A stretch of DNA of 64,000 nucleotides from Chelydra serpentina (GCA_037349315.1 JBAIAC010000019.1:20212501-20276500); one strand, 5' to 3'. Counted from the first letter of the stretch, positions 1 through 12,607 are shown. The notes: generated by a model from the letters alone, not told the origin. Numbers and translations: made by a program.

Positions 1-617
1 TTGCCATTTTGTTGTTAAACTAGTAAGTAATAGAAAGTAGAGAAGACATTTGATACTATACCAAAATCAAATGTTAAGATTCTTCACAGTGTTAACTGCT
101 AGAAATGACACCACCAAGAATTTCTGACTCTTTACGGGAGATCACTGAAGCTTCTTTATTACACTGAGATGGAAGGGAAACTGTGTGGACATGAATGTGC
201 AGCTGGGAATCATCTGATCATGGAATATTGTCTTGGGGAGGGGGGGGGGAGAGAGAGAGAGGGAGAGAGAGAGAGAGAGAGAGAGTGTGTGTGTGTATAG
301 TCAGACCTACTGAAAACATGGGTCTATTAAGACTTCTATTTACAAATTCTTAATGAGGAAGTCATTCATGACCTTAACAAGATGGAGATGTCACTTTACC
401 AACTTATGCAACAAATCTTCTGTTTCCAAAGATTTTAATATGAAAACAATTGTAGACTCTGCTCTGTAGAAGCCATAATGCAAATCAGGTGAGAGATGCA
501 TTATAGTTGTTCTTAAGTTTCAGCAAATGTTCACAAAGGGGATGGAATAAGGCTTGTGTGGTCTTTGTAATGAATTATTGAAGTTTTGGTCATAAAGTGC
601 ATGGACTCCTGCATATT
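1..617. other. Non-coding, with a G-run, GA and GT microsatellite
   Basis: No gene is visible. The only structure is a compound simple repeat at about 235-297: a run of G, then (GA)n, then (TG)n. The rest looks like unique AT-rich DNA. Confidence 0.7.
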
Positions 618-1890
618 ACATAAGAATGGCCGTTCTGGGTCAGACCAAGGTCCATCCAGCCCAGTATCCTGTCTACTGACAGTGGCCAATGCCAGGTGCC
701 CCGGAGTGAGTGAACCTAACAGGTAATGATCAAGTGATCTCTCTCCAGCCAGCCATCACCCCTCTATGACAAACAGAGGCTAGGGACACCATTCCTTACC
801 CATCCTGGCTAATAGCCATTAATGGACTTAACCTCCATGAATTCATCCAGTTCTCTTTTAAACCCTGTTATAGTCCTCGCCTTCACAACCTCCTCAGGCA
901 AGGAGTTCCAGAGGTTGACTGTGTGCTGTGTGAAGAAGAACTTCCTTTTATTTTTTTAAACCTGCTACTCATGAATTTCATTTGGTGGCCCCTAGTTCTT
1001 ATATTATGGGAACAAGTAAATAACTTTTCCTTATTCACTTTCTTCACACCACTCATAATTTTATATACCTTTATGATATCCCCCCTTAGTCTCCTCTTTT
1101 CCAAGGTGAAAAGTTCCAGCCTCTTTAATCTCTCTCCTCATATGGGACCTGTTCCAAACCCCTAATCATTTTAGTTGCCCTCTGAATCATTTCTAATGCC
1201 AGTATATCCTTTTTGAGATGAGACCACATCTGTACACCGTATTCAAGATGTGGGCGCACCATTGATTTATATAAGGGTAATAAGATATTCTCTCTTATTC
1301 TCTATCCCTTTTTTTAATGATTCCTAACATCCTGTTTGCTTTTTTTGATTGCCGCTGCACACTGCATGGATGTTTTCAGAGAACTATCCACAATGACGCC
1401 AAGATCTTTTTCCTGATTAGTTGTAGCTAAATTAGCCCCCATCATATTGTATGTGTAGTTGGGGTTATTTTTTCCAGTGTCCATTATTTTACATTTATCC
1501 ACATTAAATTTCATTTGCCATTTTGTTGCTCAGTCACTTAGTTTTGTGAGAGCTTTTTGAAGTTCTTCACAGTCTACTTTGGTCTTAATTACCTTGAGCA
1601 GTTTAGTATCATCTTCAAACTTTGCCACCTCACTGTTTACCCCTTCCCCCAGATCATTTATGAATAAGTCGAATAGGATTGGTCCTAGGACTGACCCTTG
1701 GGGAACACCAATAGTTACCCCTCTCCATTCTGAAAATTTACCATTTATTCCTACCCTTTGTTCCCTGTCTTTTAAACCAGTTCTCAATCCATGAAAGGAT
1801 CTTCCTTCTTATCCCATGGCAACTTAATTTACGTAAGAGCCTTTGGTGAGGGACCTTGTCAAAGGCTTTCTGGAAATCTAAGTACATAGT
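618..1890 (-). mobile_element. CR1 LINE, 5'-truncated, decayed
   Basis: Antisense CR1 non-LTR retrotransposon fragment covering the middle and C-terminal parts of the reverse transcriptase ORF plus the 3' UTR. On the minus strand, separate frames read FQKAFDKVPHQRLL (near 1860), [20 protein letters not shown] (near 1700), MKFNVDKCKIM (near 1505) and EKRRLRGDIIKVYKIM (near 1100), in the order expected for CR1. The catalytic box reads FEDD instead of FADD at 1608-1619, and several frame breaks separate the pieces, so it is dead. The 3' end near 618 matches the turtle CR1 terminus that begins 'agaatggcc...tgggtcagacca' on the plus strand. The upstream edge near 1890 is where protein similarity ends and is approximate. 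Identification is by recognisable motifs and order. Confidence 0.9.
1314..1890 (-). pseudogene. CR1 reverse transcriptase remnant
   Basis: Degraded coding part of the CR1 copy at 618-1890. Conserved RT blocks are split over at least two reading frames (1738-1956 and 1530-1787) and a third piece (1314-1514). The first catalytic Asp position of the box is preceded by Glu (FEDD) where the family has Ala. It would have copied CR1 RNA by target-primed reverse transcription. No endonuclease domain is present because the copy is 5'-truncated. Confidence 0.85.
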
Positions 1891-4370
1891 GACAAAAAGT
1901 AGGCTAGCTGTCTCAAATGGAAACAAGACATGATCCTTATTCCTAAGTAATTTCAAATATTATAAAAAAACAGGAGATGGGGGAGGTAATATGACAGTAT
2001 GGTAGGATTGATGGTGCAATATCAATAAAATCTAATAAGTGACTCAGCAAGAATTAACACACCACATGGTGTGATAAAAGAATTGCTCATACAAATAAAT
2101 GTACATTTAAATATTGTTGACTCAGTTCATGTAGGCATCACTGAAGAAGTGGGCTATAAGGATCATGGTACTTAAGAATGTTACAAGTTTAATTGAAGTA
2201 CCTGTCAATTTGGCATCTTTAACACTACAAGTAAAGTAAATGTATTTTAAAGTTTATAAGAAAGTTCAGACTTTAACAAACTAAATGTGCTTTTAAAAAA
2301 AAACAACCTCGGGGACAAATTCTGACTTTTGGGAGGTTTTTTTTCCCCCTCTAGTTTTTACACAGAGAAAAATCACTTTTGAAGTCATAGGAAGTTTTGT
2401 CTGATAAGGAATTCAGGATATTGTTAATTTTTAAACATAAAGTAAATGTAAAAAAAATTAAATATAGGCCACATTTTTCATTTATCAGTGATATTGTCTT
2501 TGATCTCATTTACCTTTCTGTAGCTCTTTCATTCACTCATATCAGTTGGTTTTCAAGACACACATTTTGGCTTGGAATTCCCTTTTATATGTTTTGATTT
2601 GGGTTTACTTGTGGTGTTCTGTTCGATTTGGGCTTTAGCATATGGTTTGATTTTAAGTTAACTGACACCATTTCTTACATATGCACATTACTCATTCACC
2701 ATGCAAATTCAATAAAATCACAGGATCTTTTATTTTTTTTATTTAGAACTGACAAAGAAGTTATACTTAAAACCAATCTAGGAAATTACTTCATTGTCAA
2801 AATTATTTCCTCTGATCATTTCCATGTTTTAATTTTATATTATTCTTTCTGTAGCTGTGGTGAAGGACTTTTACCACCGGAATGAATGGGAAAATGACCT
2901 CATATTGAAATGTCATGTTTTTTCAGCTCTGAAATGGCTGAACTACAATTAATCAAAATTGGTGTGATTTTTATGAAGTGGTATGACCAGTAAATTAGAA
3001 TTTTAATTAGTACCTGTAACATTTTTTTTCTTAAATCATAAACATTTGGAAACAGCAATTTTAAAGAGAAGCATGGAGCCAATATTAACACACAGAACTA
3101 ACATCAAATGCAGTTTGTATTATGTGTAATAGTAAATATTGCTAAATTAAACATGTCTATTTTTCTTTATTGTATTTGAGGGGATTCTTTGTGGAATATT
3201 GAACTCTTGTGAAACATAGCTTATTCTTTTTTAAGTTACACGGAGCAGTTTATGTTACGGCAGCTTGCCAATCAGTGATCCATTTCTCAAAAACCTGGTT
3301 TGAGGCAATGCCAACTAGGCGCACACCGCTTATCTACAGCATCCCAGTGCAGTCCCATAATTTGTGCAAAATTATGTTTGACGTTAAATTATAAACCCTT
3401 ATTGTAATAATAAAATAAATAAATAACCCTAAAAGCAAATTAAAAAGTATGTTTTCACTGGAGCAGGTTGTAAGCCCACCAGAAACTTGATCCATAATAA
3501 CTAGGCCATGTGCAAAATTCCATTCCTTGAAGGGTTTGACATTTTTTCTTTACTCAGGGAAAAAGGCTCTAATTCACAAAATCAAGTTTAGTTAGTCGAG
3601 TGAGTTTTCTGGACTGTCTGGTGAGACGTCCTTTAAAAATGATAAAAGTGAATCTCTCTAAATAAAGTCATTTACCTATTGCCATAAACAGGGTGGGAAC
3701 ACCATTAAAGCCCTTTGCCAAATGGGAGGATAACTATCTGAGTTCTGCTTTACTCCAATGCACAATTCCTTGAGTAGTTATAGATCAATTTCTAAATGAC
3801 TGAAGTCAATGCTGTATAGAGTGAGGACTTCATTCGTTAGTTATGGCTGAGGACCTTATGGCACAGCTCAAGAAGGAGCATGAAAAACTTACCTTTGCAG
3901 CTTCCATCCTTTCAGTTCTGGTCGGACATCAGTCCGGTCCCCAGTGTAACTTTAGAGTGGCTTGAAGACTGCTCTGAAATGACCCAGCTGTTAATGTCAC
4001 CAAAACATCCAGCATAGCATCAGAAAGATACTTTACAACTAATTAACTTAACCCGAGGAATTCATCATGAATCAATGGAACCTTGACAACTGTGATACAA
4101 GAGATCTAGAAAGAGGTGGTGGTGTAAGTGATACCATGGCAGCTTTACCGAGGATTTTCTTATGCTGGACTCAGCATCCTGTGAACAATTAAGACAGCAG
4201 CTTTGCACTACTCCAATGTACCAAAGAATCTTGGCCTTAAGCTTCACCAGGAAGTTAAAGTTACCACCTATCCTGCAACACACTATGCAATGTCCCACTT
4301 CCTGGTGACTGGAAAAACATGCAGACAAGAACAAGTTGCAGAGACTGAGATTGCAGCCAGGCTAAGTTAC
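1891..4370. other. AT-rich non-coding stretch, nothing recognised
   Basis: Short frames on both strands show no recognisable domain or codon structure. Small simple repeats occur, such as an A-run near 2296 and (AATA)n at about 3405-3426. I see no promoter, exon or RNA gene that I could defend. Confidence 0.6.
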
Positions 4371-4374
4371 AGAT

Positions 4375-4560
4375 AGAGCTGGCCAGAGGAAAAAACTCCA
4401 TTTTGTGGCAACTTCTGAGGTTTTTTTGAAAATTTAAATTCCACATTGGAAAGAAAACAAAAACGTCTAATCACTTTCACAAAATGGAATTGTGTTGAAA
4501 CATCCATTTTCAAATTGCAAAGGTCAGATTTTTTTATTTCAGGGGTCTCTCTCCGTCTGG
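4375..4560 (+). repeat. Dispersed repeat, 'agctggccag' family
   Basis: Begins AGAGCTGGCCAGAGG followed by an A-rich stretch and CTCCATTTTGTG. The same start is seen inverted at 38735-38850, where the minus strand reads AGCTGGCCAG, an A-rich spacer, then TTCCATTTTGTG. The A/T-rich block at 32500-32870 probably belongs to the same family, ending near TTGCCCAGCTGTAG. The class is not determined. A short non-autonomous DNA transposon is plausible, but I cannot see both termini in one copy. Confidence 0.5.
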
Positions 4561-7034
4561 TCAGAAGTGTCCATCGAGATCAACCTGGACTTCACAAACC
4601 TTCCCGTCAGACTTCACTGGAATCAATATGTATCTGCAAAATGTTTTAGCCTATTTAGAAGTACATTAGCTAACTGAAAATATTTTCTAGTTATGGCAGC
4701 ATCGGTACTGTGTTCATTTGATGAGTAATTTCTTGTTTTTACTTAAATAAGTTAGCTTAAAACCTGTCTCAGCCTTCAGTGAATTACTGCAAAGGGCCTG
4801 GGAACATCCTTATACAAGAATCAAATTCTTTTTGTGTCGATCTGAAAAGATTTATTCCCTCTGGGATTGTGCAATGGGAGTGTTATTTACTAAATGGAGC
4901 AGTTTAAAATCATGATTCCCCCCCCCCCTATTTAACACCCATCCAATAACTGAAGCCCTGAGCCAAATTCCCTCACTTAAAAATTTGTCAGTTTCATCCA
5001 TCAGGATGAGCGTAGGCCATTGGCCTAAAATAAATAAATAAGTTAAATAAAGTGCAGGCACACAATTGTGAAAGGAACAGAAAATATAATCATATGAACG
5101 TTGGCCACATTAGTGAAAAGGAAAACCACTAGGGATACTTTTAAACAAGCTAGAGTTGTTTTTGTGTAAATCTCTTTTCATATTAATTGCAATTTAGGCT
5201 TCAGTGAACATAGTTTTAGAAGGATTGCAATGTCCAAATATGTGAAAATTTAATAAAAAAACCACTTACAAAACAGAATTCACGTTCATTACGAAACAGA
5301 CTGGACTTTGATTAGTCTCCATTTTAAAATACTTCACACATTTAATTTTTTTATTTAGGATGCCAGCAAGGTATTCACTTTCACATTCTTGCACGTCTGA
5401 CTGCTGCTTCCCCAAAATAAAGACAGTGTGTTATGAAAACATCTCCAGTAGGACACAGAGCAACTTAAATTTTTGCAGTGACAGTTTCTGAGCCAGTGGC
5501 TCTGCCTCTGGGGGACAGCACACAAAGTACAGTATACTGCAGCCAAGATAAGACCTCAAAATGATTGCCAGGTAACTCAGAACATTTCCATATCTTCTAC
5601 TGCCAAATTTTAATATTTGAAATTAATTTCCTAGCATGTTTAGGGAAGTAAGAGGTGAATTAATTATTGCTGGTGACATGATACCATCGAAAGTCAACAG
5701 TTAGTCATTGGTTTAGATTAGCATAAAACCAGTAATTAGTGGGTTCAGTTCCTTTATCACTTGAGATCTTTTACATGACAACACAATATATACACATCTC
5801 TAGGGGTTACCTCTGGCACTTCCAACATTCTAATTTCTTTTCAGGCTCTTGTTCATTGTTGAATCTTGAGACCAAAGTGGGGTGTGGGGAGGTCTGTCTG
5901 TCTTCTTTATTTTACCTAAGTAAACTCTAAGCTCCCTTGTTAGTACAGGAAGTATTTACAAAAGTTGTTTAAAGAGCAATTGCTCTTCTTCACTAGGGAT
6001 GCAAATTTTTGCTTTGAATTTAAATCAGATTCATGACGCAAATGGAAACGTAAGGCTTCTGGGCTATGATTGTGAGCCAAGCATTCTTGATAGGCTTGAT
6101 CTGTACACAGTGCCTCAGCAGGGGGATAGCTCATCAGACTGGCTGCATGTGTAGGCAGCTCGGCAGCTCCATATTACTCTACATCGTTAAAATTGTGTAC
6201 AGAAGACAGAATTAGGTGGTTTAAAATATACAATGTAAATAAGTCCTGAATGCTGTCAAGTAAATGTAATTTTACCATTGAAATTAGAGATCCTAAAGGC
6301 CAGATCAGTAAAGAAAATAAGTTCCATGTCTACTGCATAGAATTAAATGAATGTAGATTTTAGGTCAACAAATGGTGCCTACACTAGCTGTACTTTTGTT
6401 TTTGTTGTTGCTGTAAGTTCCTTGGGTATGTTTCTTGCTATAAAGTCTTGTTCTCTTTATCTGTCTTGACTGACGGAATCAGTAAATATTACATTACGTT
6501 TTTATCTAAAAATGTCTGCCATTGATCGTTCATTTCTTATTGTGTCATAATAGCTCTTTGTACTAAAGCACAGAGTTGGGGAAACCCCAGCTAGTGAGTA
6601 AGCTCGCATTTTTAATGGAGAAAAAAGTTCTTTGTTCTCCAGCATCCTATTTTTAGTGTGAACTTAATTAAAGTGAATAAAGCATTTTAAAATCCAGGGT
6701 GGGAAAATAGGTCATTATTAATTATTATGTATCTAATAAATCAAGGGATCGTGGACTTACTTCACTATAAACATTGTTCTCTTCCTTCCTCACAAGAATT
6801 TTCCTTACCAAACATCTCTGCTTTCCCTCTCCAGCTCTTAGGGACATGTTTAAGTAACTTGTTGAATAACTGTAGACACATGAATAGTCCCAATGTCTTC
6901 TGTGGAAATTCTCAAGTGCTAAAGCTAGGCACAAGATTAAGTACCTGGCTGAATCGGTGCCTTAATGAATCCTGCTCCAATAATCTATTGCCAAATTTAA
7001 TTCTCTCCTCAAGCCCCTTTCCCTGCTTGCCTCC
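4561..7034. other. Non-coding stretch, nothing recognised
   Basis: Apart from a C-run at about 4920-4928, this stretch shows no repeat family, gene or RNA that I recognise. Frames of 60-70 codons occur on both strands and look like chance. Confidence 0.55.
7027..7034. repeat. Target-site duplication, left copy
   Basis: TTGCCTCC, identical to 7268-7275. It is the 8-bp duplication made when the hAT MITE inserted. Confidence 0.88.
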
Positions 7035-7267
7035 CAGGGCTGGCTCCAGGCACCAGCTTTCCAAGCTGGTGCTTGGGGCGGCATCGAAAATGGGGCGGCA
7101 GTCCGAGTCCTGCGGCAGCAATTCGGCGGCAGGTCCACTCTTCCCGCCGCCGAATTGCCGCCGCAGGACTCGGACTACCTGCGTCGGGGGCCCCGCAACG
7201 TCTGTGTGCGTTGGGGGTGGGGCCGCGGTGACTGCTTGGGGCAGCGAAATGGTTCGAGCCGCTCCTG
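7035..7267. mobile_element. hAT-type MITE with 8-bp TSD and long internal foldback
   Basis: A 233-bp non-autonomous DNA transposon. The left end is CAGGGCTGGCTC and the right end GAGCCGCTCCTG, 10 of 12 positions complementary as terminal inverted repeats. The flanks are a perfect 8-bp target-site duplication TTGCCTCC (7027-7034 and 7268-7275). CA-G-starting TIRs with 8-bp TSDs are the hallmark of the hAT superfamily. Inside lie a perfect 9-bp stem (7051-7059 with 7063-7071, loop TCC) and a 30-bp inverted repeat (7101-7130 with 7146-7175, one mismatch, 15-nt loop). It is GC-rich against AT-rich flanks. It carries no transposase and would have been mobilised in trans. Open frames crossing it are by-products of its GC content. 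Confidence 0.88.
7101..7175. repeat. 30-bp inverted repeat (29/30) inside the hAT MITE
   Basis: Arms 7101-7130 and 7146-7175 are reverse complements with one mismatch and a 15-nt loop. The sequence is very GC-rich. Transcription through it could form a strong hairpin RNA; whether it is transcribed is unknown. Confidence 0.85.
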
Positions 7268-7275
7268 TTGCCTCC
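7268..7275. repeat. Target-site duplication, right copy
   Basis: TTGCCTCC, the partner of 7027-7034. Confidence 0.88.
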
Positions 7276-7674
7276 TCCATCATCTGCCATCTCTCCATCT
7301 GCCCAATTCTCTATCTCAATTCAAGATCATGGCGACTTCTTTAAAAAGGGAGCATGGGATTTTCAAAACTGCCTAGAAGACTTGGACATCCAATTCCCTT
7401 TAATTTTGTGTGTGAATCCCCTAGACAATTTTGAAAATCTTATACAGAATTCAATTAGTCCAGAATGAGGTTCTCCTCCATTTTGTCATCTTTTTTCCTT
7501 CTTCCTCTAGCCATTGTCTCTCTTGCCTCTTGTTTAACATCATGGCTTTTCCACAGCCTCATTTTTTCCTCTGGCACTTGGCCCTCTGCCATCAGACGTG
7601 CAGTTGCCTCCTTCATCCTTAACCCCTCCCCTCCATTCAGTTACAGAGAAACAAGTTAACTCATGGTGGATTCT

Positions 7675-7845
7675 CTGTAACTTAAGTCTTTGGATCGTAA
7701 TTTGAGGACTTCAGTAACTCAGCAGAGGTTAGGGGTCCATTACAGGAGTGGGTGGGTGAGGTTCTGTGGCCTGCAATGTGCAAGAGGTCAGACTAGATGA
7801 TCATGTTGGTCCCTTCTGACCTTAAAAGTCTACGAATCTATGTCA
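7675..7845 (+). repeat. CR1-type 3' tail repeat
   Basis: Ends with the pattern GGTCAGACTAGATGATCA ... GGTCCCTTCTGACCTTA ... CTACGAATCTATG, the short 3' terminal sequence of CR1 LINEs and the SINEs that borrow it. The upstream part (AATTTGAGGACTTCAGTAAC, AGGAGTGGGTGGGTGAG) is from a turtle repeat related to that at 23440-24165. No coding part remains. Confidence 0.75.
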
Positions 7846-9390
7846 CCAGCACATTCTCTGCAATAGATCTATCTTCTAATTCTCTGAGAAAAGCAGTGCA
7901 CAGGTGAGGAATTTGATGTTCTCAGCACTAGTATACATACAAATAGCTCACCTGTGGCTCTTGGGATGGAAATCTCATGAGAAATCCTGTTTTCAAGTGT
8001 GTACCATAATATCCGCTTCTGCGTATACCTAGAAATGTTTTGAGAAGAGCCTTTTATGAAGCATTCCCAGCTTGAAAATGGAAAGGAAAATAAGATTTCT
8101 GTCCAGTTTAGAACATTAAAAATACAATTGGAGTTTGTTTCTAGAAATGAGGGTGGGCTGTTCATACTTTTTCCAAACTAGTCTGCCCATTCTATTTATC
8201 TGCCAGTGAACATTTCTTAAGGGAACCTTATAGAGTGAATTCCCTACAAGGGGTTTGCTTGTTTGTTAGTTTGTTTTTCTTTTGGATTATTTTATTTAGG
8301 GAAGAGATTACCAGTATGGTGAGATATTCCCTATTCTAGTTAGAGGGAATATCTCAGATGCCATCATTTGAATGACACGTACAACTAAGCTCCTGACTGC
8401 TGTACTTGTGGTTTCTTTTTTTGGCAAAAAAATATTAATTGTGGTGTGCTGGCTAAGTTCTAGTTTGGATCAATACATTCTGCCCACCTAACTTTCCTTT
8501 GCACTTTCAAATAGATAGAATGTTTCCTGTTTTAAACAAGTATATAATGCGGGTATGCTCTGTCAAACAGTTGACATGTTTCCAGTCCAGAGGTGGATGC
8601 ATCTTTAGTGGTGGATGAAATGGTATATACATACACTAAGCAGGTTTGTTTAAATTATTTTTATTGAATTATATTATACAATAGAAATGGAGAATATAAA
8701 TAAAATACCCACAGTACATTTATTACAAAATACATTAGTAAGAATGAAAAAGAGAACAAAGAAAATGCAAATAACTCTCAGTGGGGTTTGTATTCTGTCT
8801 CAAGCCTTGGATTTAATACAAATTTATGTTATCACTGTATGATTTATAAGCCATGAAAGTAAATTCTGTGAAAAGGTAGCATGGTGTTGAAAGAGAAGTA
8901 AAAAAAGAAGTATAAAGAGAAAAACAAGAAAATCAAGAGTGCTTGTTCTAATATCCCATGTTAAGATGGCTTTTCCATTTACACTCTTTTTTCTTCTTCT
9001 TCCTGTTGCAACATACTCCACAGCAAAGGAATGAAGAATAAATGGATTATTACAGTCATCATTTTATGATACAAGGGAGAATGGAGTTCTCTTGTAGTCC
9101 AAAAACTGTCAGTTGAGAATAGCAGTCTTGAAGTGTTGACTCAATAGTCTTCCATTTTGAAATCAATTGCTTTGTAGATAAAAAGGCTTGTAAGCCATTC
9201 CTACACTGGGCTACAATAAATTATTACTGCTCCAAACTTAGTTATGGAAGAAGGCTAACTGTGGAGACCAAGTGTATTTAAAGAGCAATATTTGAGCTAA
9301 TTCTTCTTATCTCTTTCCAAAACAAACACAAAGATATATATATATATTTATAAATACATTGGTGACCGTATAAATATATACTTGTTTGCA
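7846..9390. other. AT-rich non-coding stretch, nothing recognised
   Basis: No recognisable repeat family or coding signal. Several purine-rich runs occur near 8890-8940. Confidence 0.5.
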
Positions 9391-9391
9391 A

Positions 9392-9515
9392 TGTTGCTGT
9401 AGCCACGTGAGTCTCAGAATATGAAAGGGACTAGGTGAGTGAAGTAATATCTTTTATTGAGCCAACTACTGTTGGTGGTAGGGACAAGCTTTTGAACTTC
9501 ACAGAATTCCCCGTA
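9392..9515 (+). repeat. Unclassified dispersed repeat, copy 1
   Basis: Contains AGTAATATCTTTTATTGAGCC, then a GTTGGTGGTAGGGACAAGCTTTTGAACTTCACAGA block. It aligns with 54763-54860 (GTAGCATCTTTTATTAGACT ... AAAAGAGACACACTTTTGAGTTCTACAGAGCTCTTCTTC). Two copies in this window prove it is repetitive. I recognise it as widespread in turtles but cannot assign its class. Confidence 0.65.
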
Positions 9516-10187
9516 ATATCTGGATAAGGTAACCAGCGTGTAACTTCACCCATCTTCTGTCTCAAAATATATATGATCCGTTCAATGACAGATAAGCTAC
9601 ATATGTTAAAAAATATGAATTCATTGTCCTAAAAAAGCAGTCAGCTTTTTATTTACCCAATTTCCCCCTTTTTATGATGATTTATCAGGGCTGCATACCA
9701 AACTGAAAACCTAGCTAATCTATTTAAGTTTCAGTAATGCACCCTTCATCACTGGTATCTAAGTGTCATGGTAGCAATTCTCTCCTGTTCGCTTGCTCAT
9801 TGGTTATGAGTGGAGGAAAAATTTAAAAAGGAAAGCAAGAAAAAAGTATTGGAAAAAGGCAAGTTTAAAATTGAAAAAAGCCCTATACAAAAGGTATATT
9901 TTGGGGATCATTTGTTTCCTTTTTGAAAGGAAGGTGAAAACTTGTTTATATTTCACACAACTTTCTCCTCCTCTGCTCTGAACTCCAGTGATGTTTCATT
10001 TCTCAGTTCACACTCCCTTGTTTTCTCTCTGTTTTACTGACACAGCATCACTTTGGACTTAACTAGCCAGGCATGTACAGGTGGGGCACACCCATAAAGA
10101 AAAGAGACAGTTATAGAGACTTTGTTTTGAACATTACCCTAATTTCAGCAGCCCAGTTGGCTTCCATACTTGGCAAAGTTTTTGTTT

Positions 10188-10249
10188 CCATCCAGCGTGG
10201 AGTAGAATGGCATGCAGCCCATCCAGCGTGGAGTAGAATGGCATGCAGC
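10188..10249 (+). repeat. Perfect 31-bp tandem duplication
   Basis: Positions 10188-10218 and 10219-10249 are identical, each starting CCATCCAGCGTGGAGTAGAA. Perfect identity in otherwise unique DNA suggests a recent slippage event and a site likely to vary in copy number. Confidence 0.95.
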
Positions 10250-12580
10250 TTTATTTTTATTATGCTGACTCCTAACTCTGAGTCTGTTGAACATTGAGGG
10301 TTTTGGACAAAAGTGAAGCATCACTTTCAGAGCAGATAAATTTCAAGCTTTCAGGCCCTCATCCTGCAAAATGCAGTGATTCCTCTCATGAGTAGTCCCG
10401 TTGGCTTAATCACAGTGGAAATACAGGTACTTATGAGTGTTTGCAGGCTTAGGGTCTAAATGTGTAGTTTTATAAACTGCTCAAATCTAGCAACTACTTT
10501 TTACTAGAGATGGGGCCGAACTGCAAAATTCAGAGCCAAATCCAAACTTCCACACGTTTGGGATGTTTGGGTCTCGGGTGTTGGTGCTGAGCAAAACATA
10601 TGGTGCCGGCTGCAGGATTTGGATCCAGTTTCGCATTATAGTCAATCAGAGCTTCAAAGGTCGGGGGTGACCCGATCTGGTGAAGTGATTTGGGCCTGTC
10701 TTTTCTTTTTACATATTTTTACATTCTTCTTCATGCAATCTATAGTGTCCTTAGTTTTACTCATACATTCCTGGTAAAAACAGACTTCTGAGAATGTCTA
10801 CAGCTTCACAAATATGATGCTCATCTGGTGAAGGCTTCATGTTTAGTACTTAAATATATTTCATTAAAACAATAGGCTGGAGTTGGACCAAGAGGTGTCC
10901 TAGTAACATCACATCAAAAGAGGAATAACTGGTAGAAAATCTAATAGGAAAATAGTGAGACATTTCTCCAAGAGCACCGCATGGTAAACAACCTGTATGA
11001 GGAGTCCATTGCAGAGGCATCAATGAAAAATTACACGTACTGTACCTCTTCTTAATGCAATGCATTTGTTTAACTCTGTGAGCCAAATGTATCCCTGATG
11101 TAACTATTAATTTCAGAGGAATTACACCAGGAGTTAATTTAGCCCAATGACAGCTGACAGTAGCCTACACAAGGGTGTGAAGATGATCCCCTGTAGTTTT
11201 TCTAACGTATAGAGAAAGTAGTACACTACTCCTTCCCCGCAGGCTAAGTTCCTGAGCTATTAACTTTACTTTTCCCCCAGGACTCTGATTCACAATAACC
11301 GGCTCTTTCTAGTGCTATTTTTATTCACAGGTGGCTGGGAAATTGTTGTGGCTTGAAATAAATGGGTACAGGTACCATAATGGGTTCTCTCTGTGTTTAG
11401 GGCCTGCTGTTAGTGTTCTAGTTTCTTTTCTTTGCAACAAGCCTGAAGGTCCTGTTAGAAGGAAAGGGGGGGGGGGAGGGAGGAGGAAGAAGGGAGATCT
11501 TCTGTGGTATTCTATTGTGTCACTGTCCTTTTATCTGCACTGACACTGTACCTTTCCTCCAGGGTATGGTTCTATTTGACAGTAGCCCAGTAAAACTGAA
11601 CATTACTGGACCAGCATTACTGGAGGTAGCAACAGTCCTAGCAAAACCTGAAATCAGCATTTGTTCGTTTCAGAATCTGTAGTATGTATAACAGTCAGCT
11701 AATCCCTCTCACGGTATTTATTTATGTTAACTTATTTAAGAAATAGAGCAGAAATGTTGATGTTCGCAAAAAACAAACCTCCTCCCATTTCATAGCTGTG
11801 ATGTCAGTTGTCAAATAAGACATTTTGAAATCACTTGTACAGTATTTGAACAAATAGAATGGCAATATGCAAATTAACTTAATTGACTGCACATTCATAG
11901 ATTTGATCAACTTTTATGGCAAAACCCCACCACCCCAAAGTAAGCTGTCCAATAACTATTTTAACATGAAATTGTAGATGTAAATAAACAAATACCTAAA
12001 TAGAACTATTAGGTAAATTTCCCACTGGATGTTAAGAGACAGTAATGTGGTTTTAACAAAACAAGTTTTTCTTGTAACAATGGAATAAATATATAACAGC
12101 AAAAGTACACTGACTAAGGTGATGCACGTATTAGATTTATACATGTATCCATCTCTTTACTGCCTCTGAATATCTCCCAAAATCCATGCAGCCAACTATG
12201 TCTTTTACTTTAATTACAATAACTTTAACTGGATCAAAATAATGGGAAGTAAACTAAAGTATTCTCAAAATAATCAAGTTAACTGTTAACAGCTAAGCAG
12301 GAAAAAGAAGATATAGCTATTGTAGGAAAGGAAAAGCACAATATTTAGAAACAACAATGGCTGAGCAAAGTGTGATAAGATTATGAAATGCTGAAAAAGG
12401 AAATTGTCAGGGAATGTTTCAGTTTTAAAAACAATATTGCCTACTTAGTTTGAGGGAATTATACTTGGACATAAACCTTTACTTTTTTTTTAAAAAAGAG
12501 AATACTATATTCACTCATCTGTAGTAGCAATGTAGCTCCACTTTGTAATAATAAGAGCCAAGCATATGGTATTCATCATT

Positions 12581-12607
12581 AGCAGCAGCAGCAGCAACAG
12601 AAGCAGC
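12581..12607 (+). repeat. (AGC)n trinucleotide microsatellite
   Basis: Five perfect AGC units followed by interrupted units (AAC, AGA). Too short and interrupted to suggest a polyglutamine exon. Confidence 0.9.

Noticed and set aside
6912..7298. CpG-island promoter around the GC-rich block at 7.0-7.3 kb
   Set aside because: The GC-rich part coincides exactly with a transposon defined by TIRs and an 8-bp TSD, so it does not need a promoter explanation.
6727..7344. 205-codon plus-strand frame and antisense frames of up to 128 codons
   Set aside because: They cross the borders of the hAT MITE at 7035-7267 and owe their length to its GC-rich hairpin. No domain or conserved codon pattern.
12581..12607. 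CAG/AGC repeat as a polyglutamine exon
   Set aside because: Short, interrupted and not within a supported coding frame.
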